From Cytobacillus oceanisediminis (lineage in GTDB: Bacteria > Bacillota > Bacilli > Bacillales > Cytobacillaceae): a stretch of DNA of 59,863 nt. The stretch spans positions 1-59,863 of the forward strand of contig NZ_VLKI01000025.1 in assembly GCF_007830235.1 (NCBI RefSeq). The letters are read 5' to 3'. Positions 41,427 to 50,646 of the stretch are shown here, piece after piece (position 1 is the first letter of the stretch; every line of letters starts with the position of its first letter). A model generated the notes under the pieces. That model was not told where the DNA came from. It ran no database searches and worked only from the letters and a program-made list of their open reading frames with translations. A program made the translations under genes and the position numbers.

Positions 41427-42167
41427 ATGAAAACAGGAACACTTAAGCAAATCTTGCTGATAACGGATGGCTGTTCGAATCAGGGTGAAGATCCAATCGC
41501 AATGGCTGCCCTGGCAAAAGAGCAAGGGATTACAGTCAATGTGATAGGAGTCATGGAGCATGATGTGATTGATGAACAGGGCATGAACGAGATCGAAGGA
41601 ATTGCCATGTCTGGCGGCGGAGTCAGCCAGGTTGTCTATGCACAGCAGCTGTCGCAGACGGTGCAAATGGTAACAAGGAAAGCGATGACCCAAACTCTTC
41701 AGGGAGTCGTGAACAAAGAGCTGCAGCAGATTTTGGGCGGTGAGAAAACAATGGAAGACCTTCCTCCTGAACAGAGGGGAGAAGTCATGGAAGTTGTCGA
41801 TGAACTTGGTGAGACAGTCGAACTTGAAGTGCTGGTATTGGTCGATACAAGTGCGAGTATGAAGCATAAGCTCCCAACAGTAAAGGAAGCACTGCTGGAC
41901 CTATCTTTAAGCCTGAATGCCCGATCCGGTGATAATCGTTTTTCCGTTTTTGTATTTCCCGGGAAAAAGAAAGATGTCGAAAAATTGCTGGACTGGACAC
42001 CAAAGCTTGAGTCATTGACAAGCATTTTCTCTAAATTGACAACAGGCGGCATTACACCAACTGGTCCAGCCATCCGCGAAGCACTAACATATTTTAAGAA
42101 AAAACGTTCATTAAGGAGTCTGCTTTCCCGTGATGATGATGAATCATTCTTTGAAGAGTCAGTGTAA
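41427..42167 (+). CDS. yabS: vWA-domain protein YabS
   Basis: 246 residues, close to B. subtilis YabS. It contains a partial vWA-like segment at the N terminus (QILLITDGCSNQGEDP) and a second vWA domain with MIDAS-like DTSAS (VLVDTSASMKHK, about residue 145) and a TGGITPTGP loop. Function unknown; it is always next to spoIIE and the kinase YabT. ATG 41427 after GTGGAGGGGAG; the longer frame upstream runs through the repeat. The end overlaps yabT by 38 nt. Confidence 0.92.
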   Translation: MKTGTLKQILLITDGCSNQGEDPIAMAALAKEQGITVNVIGVMEHDVIDEQGMNEIEGIAMSGGGVSQVVYAQQLSQTVQMVTRKAMTQTLQGVVNKELQQILGGEKTMEDLPPEQRGEVMEVVDELGETVELEVLVLVDTSASMKHKLPTVKEALLDLSLSLNARSGDNRFSVFVFPGKKKDVEKLLDWTPKLESLTSIFSKLTTGGITPTGPAIREALTYFKKKRSLRSLLSRDDDESFFEESV

Positions 42168-43113
42168 AGTAAACCTTGGTACCGTGATTGAAGGAAAGTG
42201 GCACCGCAACCGTTACACAATTGTAAAGGAACTGGGTTACGGTGCAAATGGGATTGTTTATCTGGCAAAAAGCCAAAATCAGCAGGTTGCTTTGAAGATG
42301 AGCGATAACGGGATGTCCATAACCTCTGAAGTGAACGTCCTCAAATCCTTTGCAAAGGTCCAAGGCTCTGCCCTCGGGCCTTCTTTGCTTGATGTGGATG
42401 ATTGGGAAAGAAGGGGCAGCAAAATATCCTTCTATGTTATGGAATACATACAAGGCCCCGACTTGCTAACGTTTATTCATCAAAAGGGGCCATCCTGGAC
42501 TGGTGTTTTAATCGTCCAGCTGCTAAGCGATTTGGAAGCATTGCATAAGAACGGGTGGGTTTTTGGCGATTTAAAGCCCGACAATTTGATTGTAACAGGG
42601 CCTCCACCCAAAATACGCACAATCGACGTGGGAGGAACAACAGTCCAGGGAAGGGCCATTAAAGAATTCACAGAGTTTTATGACAGGGGGTATTGGGGAC
42701 TTGGGACACGGAAAGCTGACCCTGCTTATGATTTATTTGCTGCCGCAATGATTTTAATTAATACAGCTTATCCGAAGAGGTTCAGCAAAAGCACCGGAGA
42801 TCTCAAACAGCTAAAATTGATGGTCAGGCAAAAGAAAGAACTCTTAAAATATGAAGATGTTATCTTAAATGCGCTTCAAGGCAATTATGCCTCGGCAGAT
42901 GAAATGAGAAATGATATGCTTCAGCTGACACGTTCAAGCTCTGGACAAAGGAGTACACCTAACCGAAAAAAAGGCCAAACAACCGGGAGCCAGCCTGTCA
43001 GCCGGCAGGCATACATTCAAAAGAAGAAAAAGGGCGGCTTTATTGAAACTGTCTTAATCGTCCTGATTGTGACACTTCTTTATCTCTTTTATATTTATGG
43101 ACAGCTTCTTTAA
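42130..43113 (+). CDS. yabT: Sporulation Ser/Thr kinase YabT
   Basis: 327 residues, Hanks-type kinase. Glycine loop LGYGANGIVYLA, ATP lysine in VALKMSD, catalytic FGDLKPDNL and DVGGTT in place of DFG. After the kinase domain comes a basic linker (TPNRKKGQTTGSQ) and a C-terminal membrane anchor (about 303-325). In B. subtilis YabT is DNA-activated and phosphorylates RecA and others at the septum during sporulation. GTG 42130 follows AAGGAG by 11 bp; ATGs at 42133-42139 are alternatives. Confidence 0.93.
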   Translation: MMMMNHSLKSQCKVNLGTVIEGKWHRNRYTIVKELGYGANGIVYLAKSQNQQVALKMSDNGMSITSEVNVLKSFAKVQGSALGPSLLDVDDWERRGSKISFYVMEYIQGPDLLTFIHQKGPSWTGVLIVQLLSDLEALHKNGWVFGDLKPDNLIVTGPPPKIRTIDVGGTTVQGRAIKEFTEFYDRGYWGLGTRKADPAYDLFAAAMILINTAYPKRFSKSTGDLKQLKLMVRQKKELLKYEDVILNALQGNYASADEMRNDMLQLTRSSSGQRSTPNRKKGQTTGSQPVSRQAYIQKKKKGGFIETVLIVLIVTLLYLFYIYGQLL

Positions 43114-43120
43114 ATTTCTT

Positions 43121-43198
43121 AGCTCTGTTAAACTGGCCTGCTGCTTTCCGCTCCATACAACTAAGTGCCCAAAATAAACAATGAGCTTTAACATAGCC
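43121..43198 (-). repeat. Family-1 repeat, internally deleted
   Basis: 78 bp that join the two ends of family 1: AGCTCTGTTAAACTGGCC, TTTCCGCTCCA, then GTGCCCAAAATAAACAATG and AGCTTTAACATAGCC. The interior found in full copies is missing, with the terminal inverted repeats kept. Confidence 0.8.
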
Positions 43199-43260
43199 AA
43201 TGTCTAAAAAAATTGAAACCTTTTAGCCTCTCGGCCGTAATAAAGGTTACATATTCCCTT

Positions 43261-43290
43261 TTGATATTTACATGGAAAAAATGATATGCT
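43261..43290 (+). promoter_or_regulatory. tilS promoter
   Basis: -35 TTGATA (43261-43266), 18-bp spacer, -10 TATGCT (43285-43290), about 78 bp before tilS. Confidence 0.7.
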
Positions 43291-43367
43291 TTTTAATGCA
43301 CAAGGATTATATGGCCCGTGGCAAGGGTAAAGAAAAATATATTTTAAAATGGATAAGGAAGTAGCCT

Positions 43368-44756
43368 ATGCTCGAAGAAAAAGTTAGAGCTTTCCTTAGG
43401 AGAAAGGGAATTGAACTAAATAACAAGAAGCTCTTGATTGGGGTATCAGGCGGCCCCGATTCGATTGCCCTGCTCCATTATCTTTGGAGCTTTAAACATC
43501 TATTTAATATTGAAATAGTAGCTGCGCATGTCGATCATATGTTTAGAGGTGATGAATCTTTCCAGGACGCCATGTTTGTCAGGGATTATTGCATCGAAAG
43601 GGAAATCCCTTTTGAAATGGAGCAAATTGATGTACCTGAGTTTATAGAGAAGACGGGAAAGAGTTCCCAAGCAGCAGCCAGGGATTGCAGATACAGCTTC
43701 TTTGGGAAAATTGCAAAAAAACATAATGTGGATTACATTGCATTGGGGCATCATGGAGATGACCAGGTAGAAACTATTTTAATGCGGTTAACAAGGGGAA
43801 GCACCGGGAAAGCTAGAGCAGGAATGCCTTTTATTCGCCCATTTGCAGATTGTTTTATCATTCGTCCGTTTTTATGCATGAGCAGAAACGAAATTGAGCA
43901 GTATTGCCTTAAAGAGGGGATTACCCCCCGGCGGGACCCCAGCAATGAAAAAAGCATTTACAGCCGAAACCGCTTTAGAAAAGAGGTGCTCCCATTCCTG
44001 AGAGAAGAAAACCCTCATGTGCATGAGCATTTTCAAAGATTTAGTGAAGATTTGCAAAGTGATGAGGCATATCTGCAGGAATTAACTGTCCATAAAATGA
44101 ATACAGTAATGGAAAAGAAGACAGATGAGGAAATTAGCTTGGATATTGATGCTTTTGAGGCAATGCCAATGCCTTTACAAAGGAGAGGTATTCAACTAAT
44201 ATTAAACTATCTTTATAAGGAAAGACCTGCGTCTTTATCCGCATCTCATATAGAGAGCATTTTTTCCTTAATGAAAAGTCCTCATCCATCGGGAAAACTA
44301 ATTTTTCCAAACGATTTACATATTGTACGCTCCTACCGGAAATGTCATTTCCAATTCCCGAAGGAACCTGTACAATCCTATCGATTTCAAGTCTCCGAAC
44401 CTGCAATCATTAAACTCCCAAACGGCGGATCCATTATATTTGAATATACTGACTGTCCTGATGGAAATCTAAACAATGATACCCTGCTATTAGACAGGGA
44501 AGATGTCTCTCTTCCGCTTATTATAAGGACGAGAGGAGCAGGAGACCGCATGACCCTTAAAGGAATGCAGGGAACCAAGAAAATTAAGGACATTTTCATT
44601 GATTGTAAAATACCGCTGCAGGAAAGGGAAACATGGCCAATTGTCACCGATGCACATGGCCGCATCTTATGGGTTCCCGGTTTGAAAAAATCCCATTATT
44701 CAATGCAACATACATCTGGTGCTAGTTATATTATTTTAAAATACATAAAGCAATGA
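43368..44756 (+). CDS. tilS: tRNA(Ile)-lysidine synthetase
   Basis: 462 residues. TilS converts C34 of tRNA(Ile) with CAU anticodon to lysidine, so AUA is read correctly. PP-loop SGGPDSIALL in the N terminus, ALGHHGDDQVETILMRLTRG in the core, and C-terminal TilS domains (IRTRGAGDRMTLKGMQGTKKIKDIFID). ATG after AAGGAAG. Next gene hprT at 20 bp; in B. subtilis TilS and HprT also act together to activate ftsH transcription. Confidence 0.96.
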   Translation: MLEEKVRAFLRRKGIELNNKKLLIGVSGGPDSIALLHYLWSFKHLFNIEIVAAHVDHMFRGDESFQDAMFVRDYCIEREIPFEMEQIDVPEFIEKTGKSSQAAARDCRYSFFGKIAKKHNVDYIALGHHGDDQVETILMRLTRGSTGKARAGMPFIRPFADCFIIRPFLCMSRNEIEQYCLKEGITPRRDPSNEKSIYSRNRFRKEVLPFLREENPHVHEHFQRFSEDLQSDEAYLQELTVHKMNTVMEKKTDEEISLDIDAFEAMPMPLQRRGIQLILNYLYKERPASLSASHIESIFSLMKSPHPSGKLIFPNDLHIVRSYRKCHFQFPKEPVQSYRFQVSEPAIIKLPNGGSIIFEYTDCPDGNLNNDTLLLDREDVSLPLIIRTRGAGDRMTLKGMQGTKKIKDIFIDCKIPLQERETWPIVTDAHGRILWVPGLKKSHYSMQHTSGASYIILKYIKQ

Positions 44757-44776
44757 TCTTCTAGGGGGCACAATAA

Positions 44777-45325
44777 ATGATGAAAAATGATATTGAAAAA
44801 GTATTAATTTCAGAAGAGGAGCTGCAGGATAAAATCAAATCCCTTGCTGCTGAACTTACTGAAGAATACAAGGACCGATTCCCGCTTGCAATTGGAGTTC
44901 TGAAAGGGGCTATGCCTTTTATGAGCGATCTTTTGAAGCGCGTGGATACATACCTTGAGATGGATTTCATGGATGTATCAAGCTACGGCAATGCAATGGT
45001 TTCTTCAGGTGAAGTAAAAATCCTAAAAGACCTTGATACATCCGTAGAAGGAAGAGATATCCTTATTATTGAAGATATTATTGACAGCGGATTAACGCTT
45101 AGCTACCTTGTAGAACTTTTCCGATACAGAAAAGCTAAAAGCATTAAGATTGTTACGCTGCTTGATAAGCCGACAGGCAGAAAAGCAGATATCAAAGCAG
45201 ATTATGTAGGCTTTATCGTTCCTGATGAATTTGTAGTGGGCTATGGATTGGATTACGCAGAAAAATACCGCAATCTTCCTTATATTGGAGTCCTTAAGCC
45301 AGAGGTATACAGCAATAATGATTAA
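44777..45325 (+). CDS. hprT: Hypoxanthine phosphoribosyltransferase
   Basis: 182 residues. It salvages hypoxanthine (and guanine) to IMP and GMP with PRPP. PRPP-binding loop LIIEDIIDSGLTL, catalytic aspartate within it, and LKGAMPFMSDL near the N terminus; C-terminal VVGYGLDYAEKYRNLPYIGVLKP (in two parts). ATG after GGGGGC; a second ATG is in frame one codon later. Confidence 0.97.
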   Translation: MMKNDIEKVLISEEELQDKIKSLAAELTEEYKDRFPLAIGVLKGAMPFMSDLLKRVDTYLEMDFMDVSSYGNAMVSSGEVKILKDLDTSVEGRDILIIEDIIDSGLTLSYLVELFRYRKAKSIKIVTLLDKPTGRKADIKADYVGFIVPDEFVVGYGLDYAEKYRNLPYIGVLKPEVYSNND

Positions 45326-45406
45326 GTAAACCATAAGATTGATATTGAGTTAAAGCCCTTTACTGAAAAGAGAAACACCCGGTTTTGAAAAGTCTAATTC
45401 CTTGTA

Positions 45407-45434
45407 TTGGCACGATTTTCTATGATACTATACA
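45407..45434 (+). promoter_or_regulatory. ftsH promoter
   Basis: -35 TTGGCA (45407-45412), 16-bp spacer, -10 TATACA (45429-45434), 34 bp before ftsH. Confidence 0.6.
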
Positions 45435-45467
45435 CTATAGTTTGTTTACCGTGGGAGGAGGTAAGGG

Positions 45468-47459
45468 ATGAATCGGATCTTCCGGAATACCATCTTTTAT
45501 TTATTAATATTTTTAGTCATTATTGGAGTTGTCAGTTTTTTTAACGGCAACAATGAACCAACTGAGCACATCTCTTATAATAAATTTGTCGATTATCTAG
45601 AAAGTGGCGAAATAACGTCGGTTTCATTACAGCCTGAGAGAGGTGTTTTTGAGGTACGTGGGCAGCTTGAGGGATATGAGGAAGGAAAATACTTCCTGAC
45701 TTACATCATGAATAATGATAATATCCTTGACCGAATTGATGAAATGGCGAAAACCTCAGATGTTGAAGTAATGCCTGCGAAGGAAACAAGCGGCTGGGTA
45801 ACATTCTTTACTTCAATAATACCTTTCATCATTATCTTTATTTTATTCTTCTTCCTGCTGAACCAGGCGCAGGGCGGAGGAAGCCGTGTTATGAATTTCG
45901 GCAAAAGCAAAGCCAAGCTTTACGATGAAAGCAAGAAGAAAGTGCGTTTTAAAGATGTAGCAGGAGCCGATGAGGAAAAGCAGGAGCTTGTTGAGGTCGT
46001 TGAGTTTCTTAAGGACCCGCGCAAGTTTGCTGAACTTGGAGCAAGAATTCCTAAGGGGGTACTTCTTGTAGGACCTCCGGGAACTGGTAAAACCTTGCTT
46101 GCACGTGCTGCTGCCGGTGAAGCGGGAGTGCCGTTCTTCTCTATCAGCGGTTCTGATTTCGTAGAAATGTTCGTAGGTGTCGGGGCTTCCCGTGTCCGTG
46201 ACTTATTTGAAAATGCGAAAAAGAATGCTCCATGTATCATCTTTATTGATGAGATTGACGCCGTAGGGCGCCAGCGTGGCGCTGGACTTGGCGGGGGCCA
46301 TGATGAACGTGAGCAGACCCTTAATCAGCTTCTTGTAGAAATGGATGGGTTTGGAGCTAATGAAGGGATTATTATCATTGCTGCAACAAACCGCCCGGAC
46401 ATTCTTGACCCAGCATTATTGCGTCCGGGACGTTTTGACAGACAGATTACGGTTGACCGCCCTGATGTTAAAGGCCGTGAAGCAGTGCTTAAAGTACATG
46501 CCCGCAACAAGCCTTTGGATGAGTCAGTTAACTTAAAGAGCATCGCCATGCGTACACCTGGATTTTCGGGTGCAGACCTTGAAAATCTATTGAATGAAGC
46601 AGCGCTTGTAGCTGCCCGCCGAAATAAGAAAAAAGTCGATATGGAAGATATCGATGAAGCAACAGACCGCGTAATAGCTGGACCAGCCAAGAAAAGCCGT
46701 GTCATTTCCAAAAAGGAAAGAAACATTGTTGCTTTCCACGAGGCAGGCCATACAGTTATTGGTTTAGTGCTTGATGAAGCTGAAATGGTTCATAAAGTAA
46801 CGATCGTACCTCGTGGCCAGGCAGGCGGCTATGCTGTCATGCTTCCGAAAGAAGACCGTTACTTCCAGACAAAGCCCGAGCTTCTTGACAAAATTGTCGG
46901 CTTGCTGGGTGGACGTGTTGCTGAAGAAATCGTGTTCGGCGAAGTAAGTACAGGTGCCCATAATGACTTCCAGCGTGCGACAGGCATTGCCCGCCGCATG
47001 GTAACCGAATTTGGTATGAGTGACAAGCTCGGGCCATTGCAATTCGGACAGTCACAAGGCGGCCAGGTTTTCCTTGGACGTGATTTCCATAATGAACAGA
47101 ACTATTCAGATGCTATCGCATATGAAATCGATCTTGAAATCCAGCGCATCATCAAGGAATCTTATGAAAGAGCGAGAAAGCTCTTAACAGAAAATCGTGA
47201 TAAGCTGAATCTGATCGCAAATACATTGCTTGAAGTCGAAACGCTTGATGCAGAGCAAATCAAGCATTTATCGGAACATGGCAGGCTTCCTGACCGTGCA
47301 GTGGCTGCCATTGAAAGTGCCGATGACGTTAAAGTGAATATCAGCATTAAAAAAGATGATCCTGCTGATTCAGGCGAAATTCCTGAAGCACGGGAAGGTT
47401 CAAGCCCTGCAGAAGCGGATACGCCTCCTGCTATTGATGAGGAACGTAAGGATAAATAA
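45468..47459 (+). CDS. ftsH: ATP-dependent membrane protease FtsH
   Basis: 663 residues. Two membrane segments (about 6-24 and 112-132) flank an external domain; then AAA+ module with Walker A GPPGTGKT, Walker B FIDEIDAVG, second region of homology ATNRPDILDPALLRPGRFDR, and the M41 zinc-protease motif HEAGH. It degrades membrane and regulatory proteins, including SpoVM and Spo0E in B. subtilis. The C-terminal tail is acidic. ATG after GGGAGGAGG. Terminator follows. Confidence 0.98.
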   Translation: MNRIFRNTIFYLLIFLVIIGVVSFFNGNNEPTEHISYNKFVDYLESGEITSVSLQPERGVFEVRGQLEGYEEGKYFLTYIMNNDNILDRIDEMAKTSDVEVMPAKETSGWVTFFTSIIPFIIIFILFFFLLNQAQGGGSRVMNFGKSKAKLYDESKKKVRFKDVAGADEEKQELVEVVEFLKDPRKFAELGARIPKGVLLVGPPGTGKTLLARAAAGEAGVPFFSISGSDFVEMFVGVGASRVRDLFENAKKNAPCIIFIDEIDAVGRQRGAGLGGGHDEREQTLNQLLVEMDGFGANEGIIIIAATNRPDILDPALLRPGRFDRQITVDRPDVKGREAVLKVHARNKPLDESVNLKSIAMRTPGFSGADLENLLNEAALVAARRNKKKVDMEDIDEATDRVIAGPAKKSRVISKKERNIVAFHEAGHTVIGLVLDEAEMVHKVTIVPRGQAGGYAVMLPKEDRYFQTKPELLDKIVGLLGGRVAEEIVFGEVSTGAHNDFQRATGIARRMVTEFGMSDKLGPLQFGQSQGGQVFLGRDFHNEQNYSDAIAYEIDLEIQRIIKESYERARKLLTENRDKLNLIANTLLEVETLDAEQIKHLSEHGRLPDRAVAAIESADDVKVNISIKKDDPADSGEIPEAREGSSPAEADTPPAIDEERKDK

Positions 47460-47460
47460 G

Positions 47461-47487
47461 AAAAAGCGCCTTTTAGGCGCTTTTTTT
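47461..47487 (+). terminator. Terminator after ftsH
   Basis: AAAAGCGCC, loop TTTTA, GGCGC then seven T. Confidence 0.93.
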
Positions 47488-47634
47488 GCTGGTTTTTATA
47501 CTTGTTTTCATACTTGCCCAGGCAAATGGCATTTCCTATTACACGAATCTATAAGAGTTATGATATGATGTTTGCAGTGTATAAAAAATTAAGCGTTTGC
47601 GCTTTTGCGAAATAAATATAAAGTGGTGAGAAGG

Positions 47635-48414
47635 TTGATCTTTGTTTTTGATGTAGGAAATACTAATATTGTTCTGGGTGTCTATGACCGTGATGAATTA
47701 AAACATCATTGGAGAATTGAAACCAATCGCAATAAAACAGAAGATGAATATGGAATGATCATTAAGTCTCTGTTTGAGCATGTAAATCTTTCTTTTTCTG
47801 ATATAGACGGCATTATTATTTCTTCTGTAGTGCCGCCAATCATGTTTTCACTTGAAAGAATGTGCCAGAAATATTTCCATGTTAAGCCCCTTGTTGTAGG
47901 ACCAGGGATAAAAACAGGATTGAATATTAAATATGAAAACCCGAGAGAAGTTGGTGCAGACCGTATCGTCAATGCAGTGGCAGCGATTCATGAATATGGG
48001 AGCCCGCTTGTAATTGTTGATTTCGGAACAGCAACTACCTATTGTTATATAAATGAAAATAAGCAGTATATGGGCGGAGCGATTGCTCCGGGAATAGGAA
48101 TTTCAACTGAGGCGCTTTATTCGCGTGCCGCCAAGCTTCCAAGAATTGAAATTGCACGCCCTGACCATATTGTTGGGAAAAATACAGTTGCCGCCATGCA
48201 GGCAGGCATCTTATATGGTTACGTAGGCCAGGTAGAAGGTATAGTAAAAAGAATGAAGGACCAGGCCGCCGAGAGCCCGACTGTCATTGCGACTGGAGGG
48301 CTGGCCAGTCTTATTGCCCAGGAGTCTAAAATCATTGATGTGGTTGATCCATTTTTAACTTTAAAGGGTTTGCAGATTATTTATAAACGAAATATGGAAA
48401 CCCTAAAAAAATAG
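47635..48414 (+). CDS. coaX: Type III pantothenate kinase
   Basis: 259 residues. CoaX phosphorylates pantothenate in the first step of CoA synthesis. Fold of the ASKHA superfamily: FDVGNTNIVLGVY (phosphate 1), EVGADRIVNA, VDFGTATTYCYI and ATGGLASLI. Start TTG 47635 after GTGGTGAGAAGG; ten upstream codons in frame have no homology and are excluded. hslO follows at 60 bp. Confidence 0.95.
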   Translation: MIFVFDVGNTNIVLGVYDRDELKHHWRIETNRNKTEDEYGMIIKSLFEHVNLSFSDIDGIIISSVVPPIMFSLERMCQKYFHVKPLVVGPGIKTGLNIKYENPREVGADRIVNAVAAIHEYGSPLVIVDFGTATTYCYINENKQYMGGAIAPGIGISTEALYSRAAKLPRIEIARPDHIVGKNTVAAMQAGILYGYVGQVEGIVKRMKDQAAESPTVIATGGLASLIAQESKIIDVVDPFLTLKGLQIIYKRNMETLKK

Positions 48415-48474
48415 CACGTTAGATTAAAAAAGAGCCGGTGTTAATAAGTGGCGGTTTCTGGAAAGGAGCAAGAA

Positions 48475-49353
48475 ATGAGCGATTATTTAGTAAAAGCACT
48501 TGCCTATAATGGCCAGGTTCGTGCCTATGCGGCCCGCACTACGGGAACAGTAGGAGAGGGACAGCGCAGGCATTATACTTGGCCGACTGCTTCTGCTGCA
48601 CTTGGCAGAGCGATGACTGCCGGCGTAATGATGGGCGCTATGCTTAAAGGTGATAATAAGCTGACAATCAAAATTGAAGGCGGCGGTCCGATTGGCGCTA
48701 TTCTTGTAGACAGCAATGCAAAGGGAGAGGTGCGCGGTTATGTTACAAATCCGCAAACACACTTTGACCTTAATGAGCAAGGCAAGCTTGACGTGCGCCG
48801 CGCGGTCGGTACGGAAGGTACATTAACAGTAGTTAAAGATATTGGGATGAGGGACCATTTCACAGGACAAGTTCCTCTCATTTCCGGAGAACTAGGGGAA
48901 GACTTCACCTACTACTTTGTAACTTCTGAGCAGGTACCATCTTCAGTCGGAGTGGGTGTATTAGTTAACCCTGATAACACGATTCTTGCTGCGGGCGGAT
49001 TTATTCTTCAGTTAATGCCTGGCACTGACGAAGAGACCATTACAATCATTGAAAACAGGCTTAAAGAGATTCCTCCTATTTCAAAACTTATTGAGCAAGG
49101 GTTGACGCCAGAGGAACTGTTGGAAACCATTTTGGGCAAAGACCAGGTGAAATTCCTTGAAAAAATGCCTGTTTCCTTTACATGCACATGTTCAAAAGAT
49201 CGTTTTGCCAATGCGATCATCAGTTTAGGGAAAAATGAAATACAGGAAATGATTGAAGAAGATGGCCAAGCTGAGGCTTCCTGCCATTTCTGTAATGAAA
49301 AATATCATTATTCAAAAGAAGAGCTGGAAGAACTAAAGAAAGAAGCGGAATAA
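48475..49353 (+). CDS. hslO: Redox chaperone Hsp33
   Basis: 292 residues. Hsp33 is a holdase activated by oxidation, losing zinc from four cysteines. The C-terminal redox switch is clear: CTC (FTCTCSKDR) and CHFC (ASCHFCNEKY). The N-terminal part carries YVTNPQTHFDLN and GEDFTYYFVTSEQVPSSVGVG. ATG 48475 after GGAAAGGAGC; nine upstream codons are in frame but lack support. Confidence 0.96.
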   Translation: MSDYLVKALAYNGQVRAYAARTTGTVGEGQRRHYTWPTASAALGRAMTAGVMMGAMLKGDNKLTIKIEGGGPIGAILVDSNAKGEVRGYVTNPQTHFDLNEQGKLDVRRAVGTEGTLTVVKDIGMRDHFTGQVPLISGELGEDFTYYFVTSEQVPSSVGVGVLVNPDNTILAAGGFILQLMPGTDEETITIIENRLKEIPPISKLIEQGLTPEELLETILGKDQVKFLEKMPVSFTCTCSKDRFANAIISLGKNEIQEMIEEDGQAEASCHFCNEKYHYSKEELEELKKEAE

Positions 49354-49403
49354 TTGCATATCGGGTCAGGAATATAAGAAGTGATTATGGACTTTGATCA
49401 ATG

Positions 49404-49524
49404 TCTAGCTTCAGCGCCTACCCCCTCGAGGTCACAAGCCAATCCTCCCAGAAAGGTAAAGAATACCTTCCCAGGAGGCTCGTCTTGTGCTTGTCTGGGG
49501 TGAGCGAGGCGCTTACGCTTTTCT
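49404..49524 (+). repeat. Intact simple family-2 repeat before yacD
   Basis: 121 bp forming one long imperfect hairpin: AGCGCCT/AGGCGCT outer, CACAAGC/CTTGTG inner, CCTCCC/AGGAGG, AAGGTA/TACCTT apex. It is the uninterrupted counterpart of 41122-41364. It stops at the ribosome binding site of yacD. Confidence 0.85.
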
Positions 49525-49538
49525 TGGGGGAGGAGCAG

Positions 49539-50417
49539 TTGGAAAAGAAACACCTATGGATGGTTATTGCTGGACTGGTTTTACTCAATTGTGTCACACT
49601 AGCTTTTTTGCTTTTTAGAGACGATGGAAGCAATGGGGAAGCAGTAGCAAAAGTCGGCAAGGATAAGATCACTCGGCAGGAGTGGCTGAGTGAAATGGAA
49701 GTAAGATATGGGAAAAGTACCTTAAATGAGTTGATTGACCAAAAGGTTATTGAAAACGCCGGAAAAAAGTACGGCATTAATATTTCGGACCAGGCAGTGG
49801 ACCGAGAATTGAAAATGGTTAAAACAATGTATGGAAGCGATTTTTCTGAACAGACAACAGAAGATAAGTGGAGAAGGCAAATAAAAAACAATCTGATACT
49901 TGAAGAGCTTTTGACGAAAGATGTAGCTGTTTCAGAAGAAGAAATGAAGCAATACTATGAGCAAAACAGCAGCCAATTTAATGTGCCTGACTCTTACCGC
50001 ATTTCTCAGATTGTCGTAAAAACAAAAGAAGAAGCGGAACAAACCTTGAAGGAATTAGAGCAAGGATCCAGCTTTTCTGTGTTGGCGATGGAACGTTCTA
50101 TCGATGAATTTACGGCTAATCAGGGAGGCAATGCCGGTTATATCAGTGAAGATGATGAGCACATAGCAGAAGACTTCCTTAAGCAGGTTAAAAACTTAAA
50201 GCAGGGGGAATGGAGTAAGGCGATTAAAACCGAAGAAGGCTATGCAGTTGTCAAGCTGCATGAGCATCTTAAAGGTGAAAGCTATTCCTACAAAGAAGTA
50301 AAAAACCTAATAAGACGCCAGATTGCTCTTGAGCAAATGGATGTCCCGGTTTCGGCAAAGCCATTTTGGAAAGAAACGGATGTTGAATGGTTTTACGGAG
50401 AAGAAGAAGTACAATAA
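49539..50417 (+). CDS. yacD: Parvulin-type foldase YacD (PrsA-like)
   Basis: 292 residues. A short basic start, one membrane anchor (about 6-25, LWMVIAGLVLLNCVTLAFLLF), a SurA-like helical region (about 40-145) and a PpiC parvulin domain (about 148-245: DSYRISQIVVKTKEEAEQTL, GGNAGYISEDD). It is probably a membrane-anchored extracellular peptidyl-prolyl isomerase or chaperone. TTG 49539 follows GGGGGAGGAG; the upstream frame through the repeat is excluded. No lipobox. A strong terminator follows. Confidence 0.92.
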   Translation: MEKKHLWMVIAGLVLLNCVTLAFLLFRDDGSNGEAVAKVGKDKITRQEWLSEMEVRYGKSTLNELIDQKVIENAGKKYGINISDQAVDRELKMVKTMYGSDFSEQTTEDKWRRQIKNNLILEELLTKDVAVSEEEMKQYYEQNSSQFNVPDSYRISQIVVKTKEEAEQTLKELEQGSSFSVLAMERSIDEFTANQGGNAGYISEDDEHIAEDFLKQVKNLKQGEWSKAIKTEEGYAVVKLHEHLKGESYSYKEVKNLIRRQIALEQMDVPVSAKPFWKETDVEWFYGEEEVQ

Positions 50418-50420
50418 TGA

Positions 50421-50451
50421 TGAAAAACACGGAAAGTTTCCGTGTTTTTTT
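50421..50451 (+). terminator. Terminator after yacD
   Basis: AAAAACACGGAAA and TTCCGTGTTTTTT with a tiny GT loop, then T run. Confidence 0.93.
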
Positions 50452-50573
50452 CTACATAAAAAAATAAGAAGGTTTTTTTGTATGTGAGTATGAATAATAA
50501 TTAAGGGTAATTTAATCAAGATGACAAAAGTATGAATTTTCTTTTAAATGGGCAATTATATGTTTCAAAATAA

Positions 50574-50622
50574 TTGACATCACCAATAAAAATTGGTAAA
50601 TTTGTATTAAACCAATAAAAAT
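50574..50622 (+). promoter_or_regulatory. cysK promoter and candidate CymR operator
   Basis: -35 TTGACA (50574-50579), 17-bp spacer, -10 TAAATT (50597-50602). The palindrome ACCAATAAAAATTGGT (50582-50597) fills the spacer, and ACCAATAAAAAT recurs at 50611-50622. cysK products and CymR control each other in B. subtilis; assigning CymR here is inference. Confidence 0.65.
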
Positions 50623-50646
50623 ACTCGGAAATAAGGAGTGGGGAAA

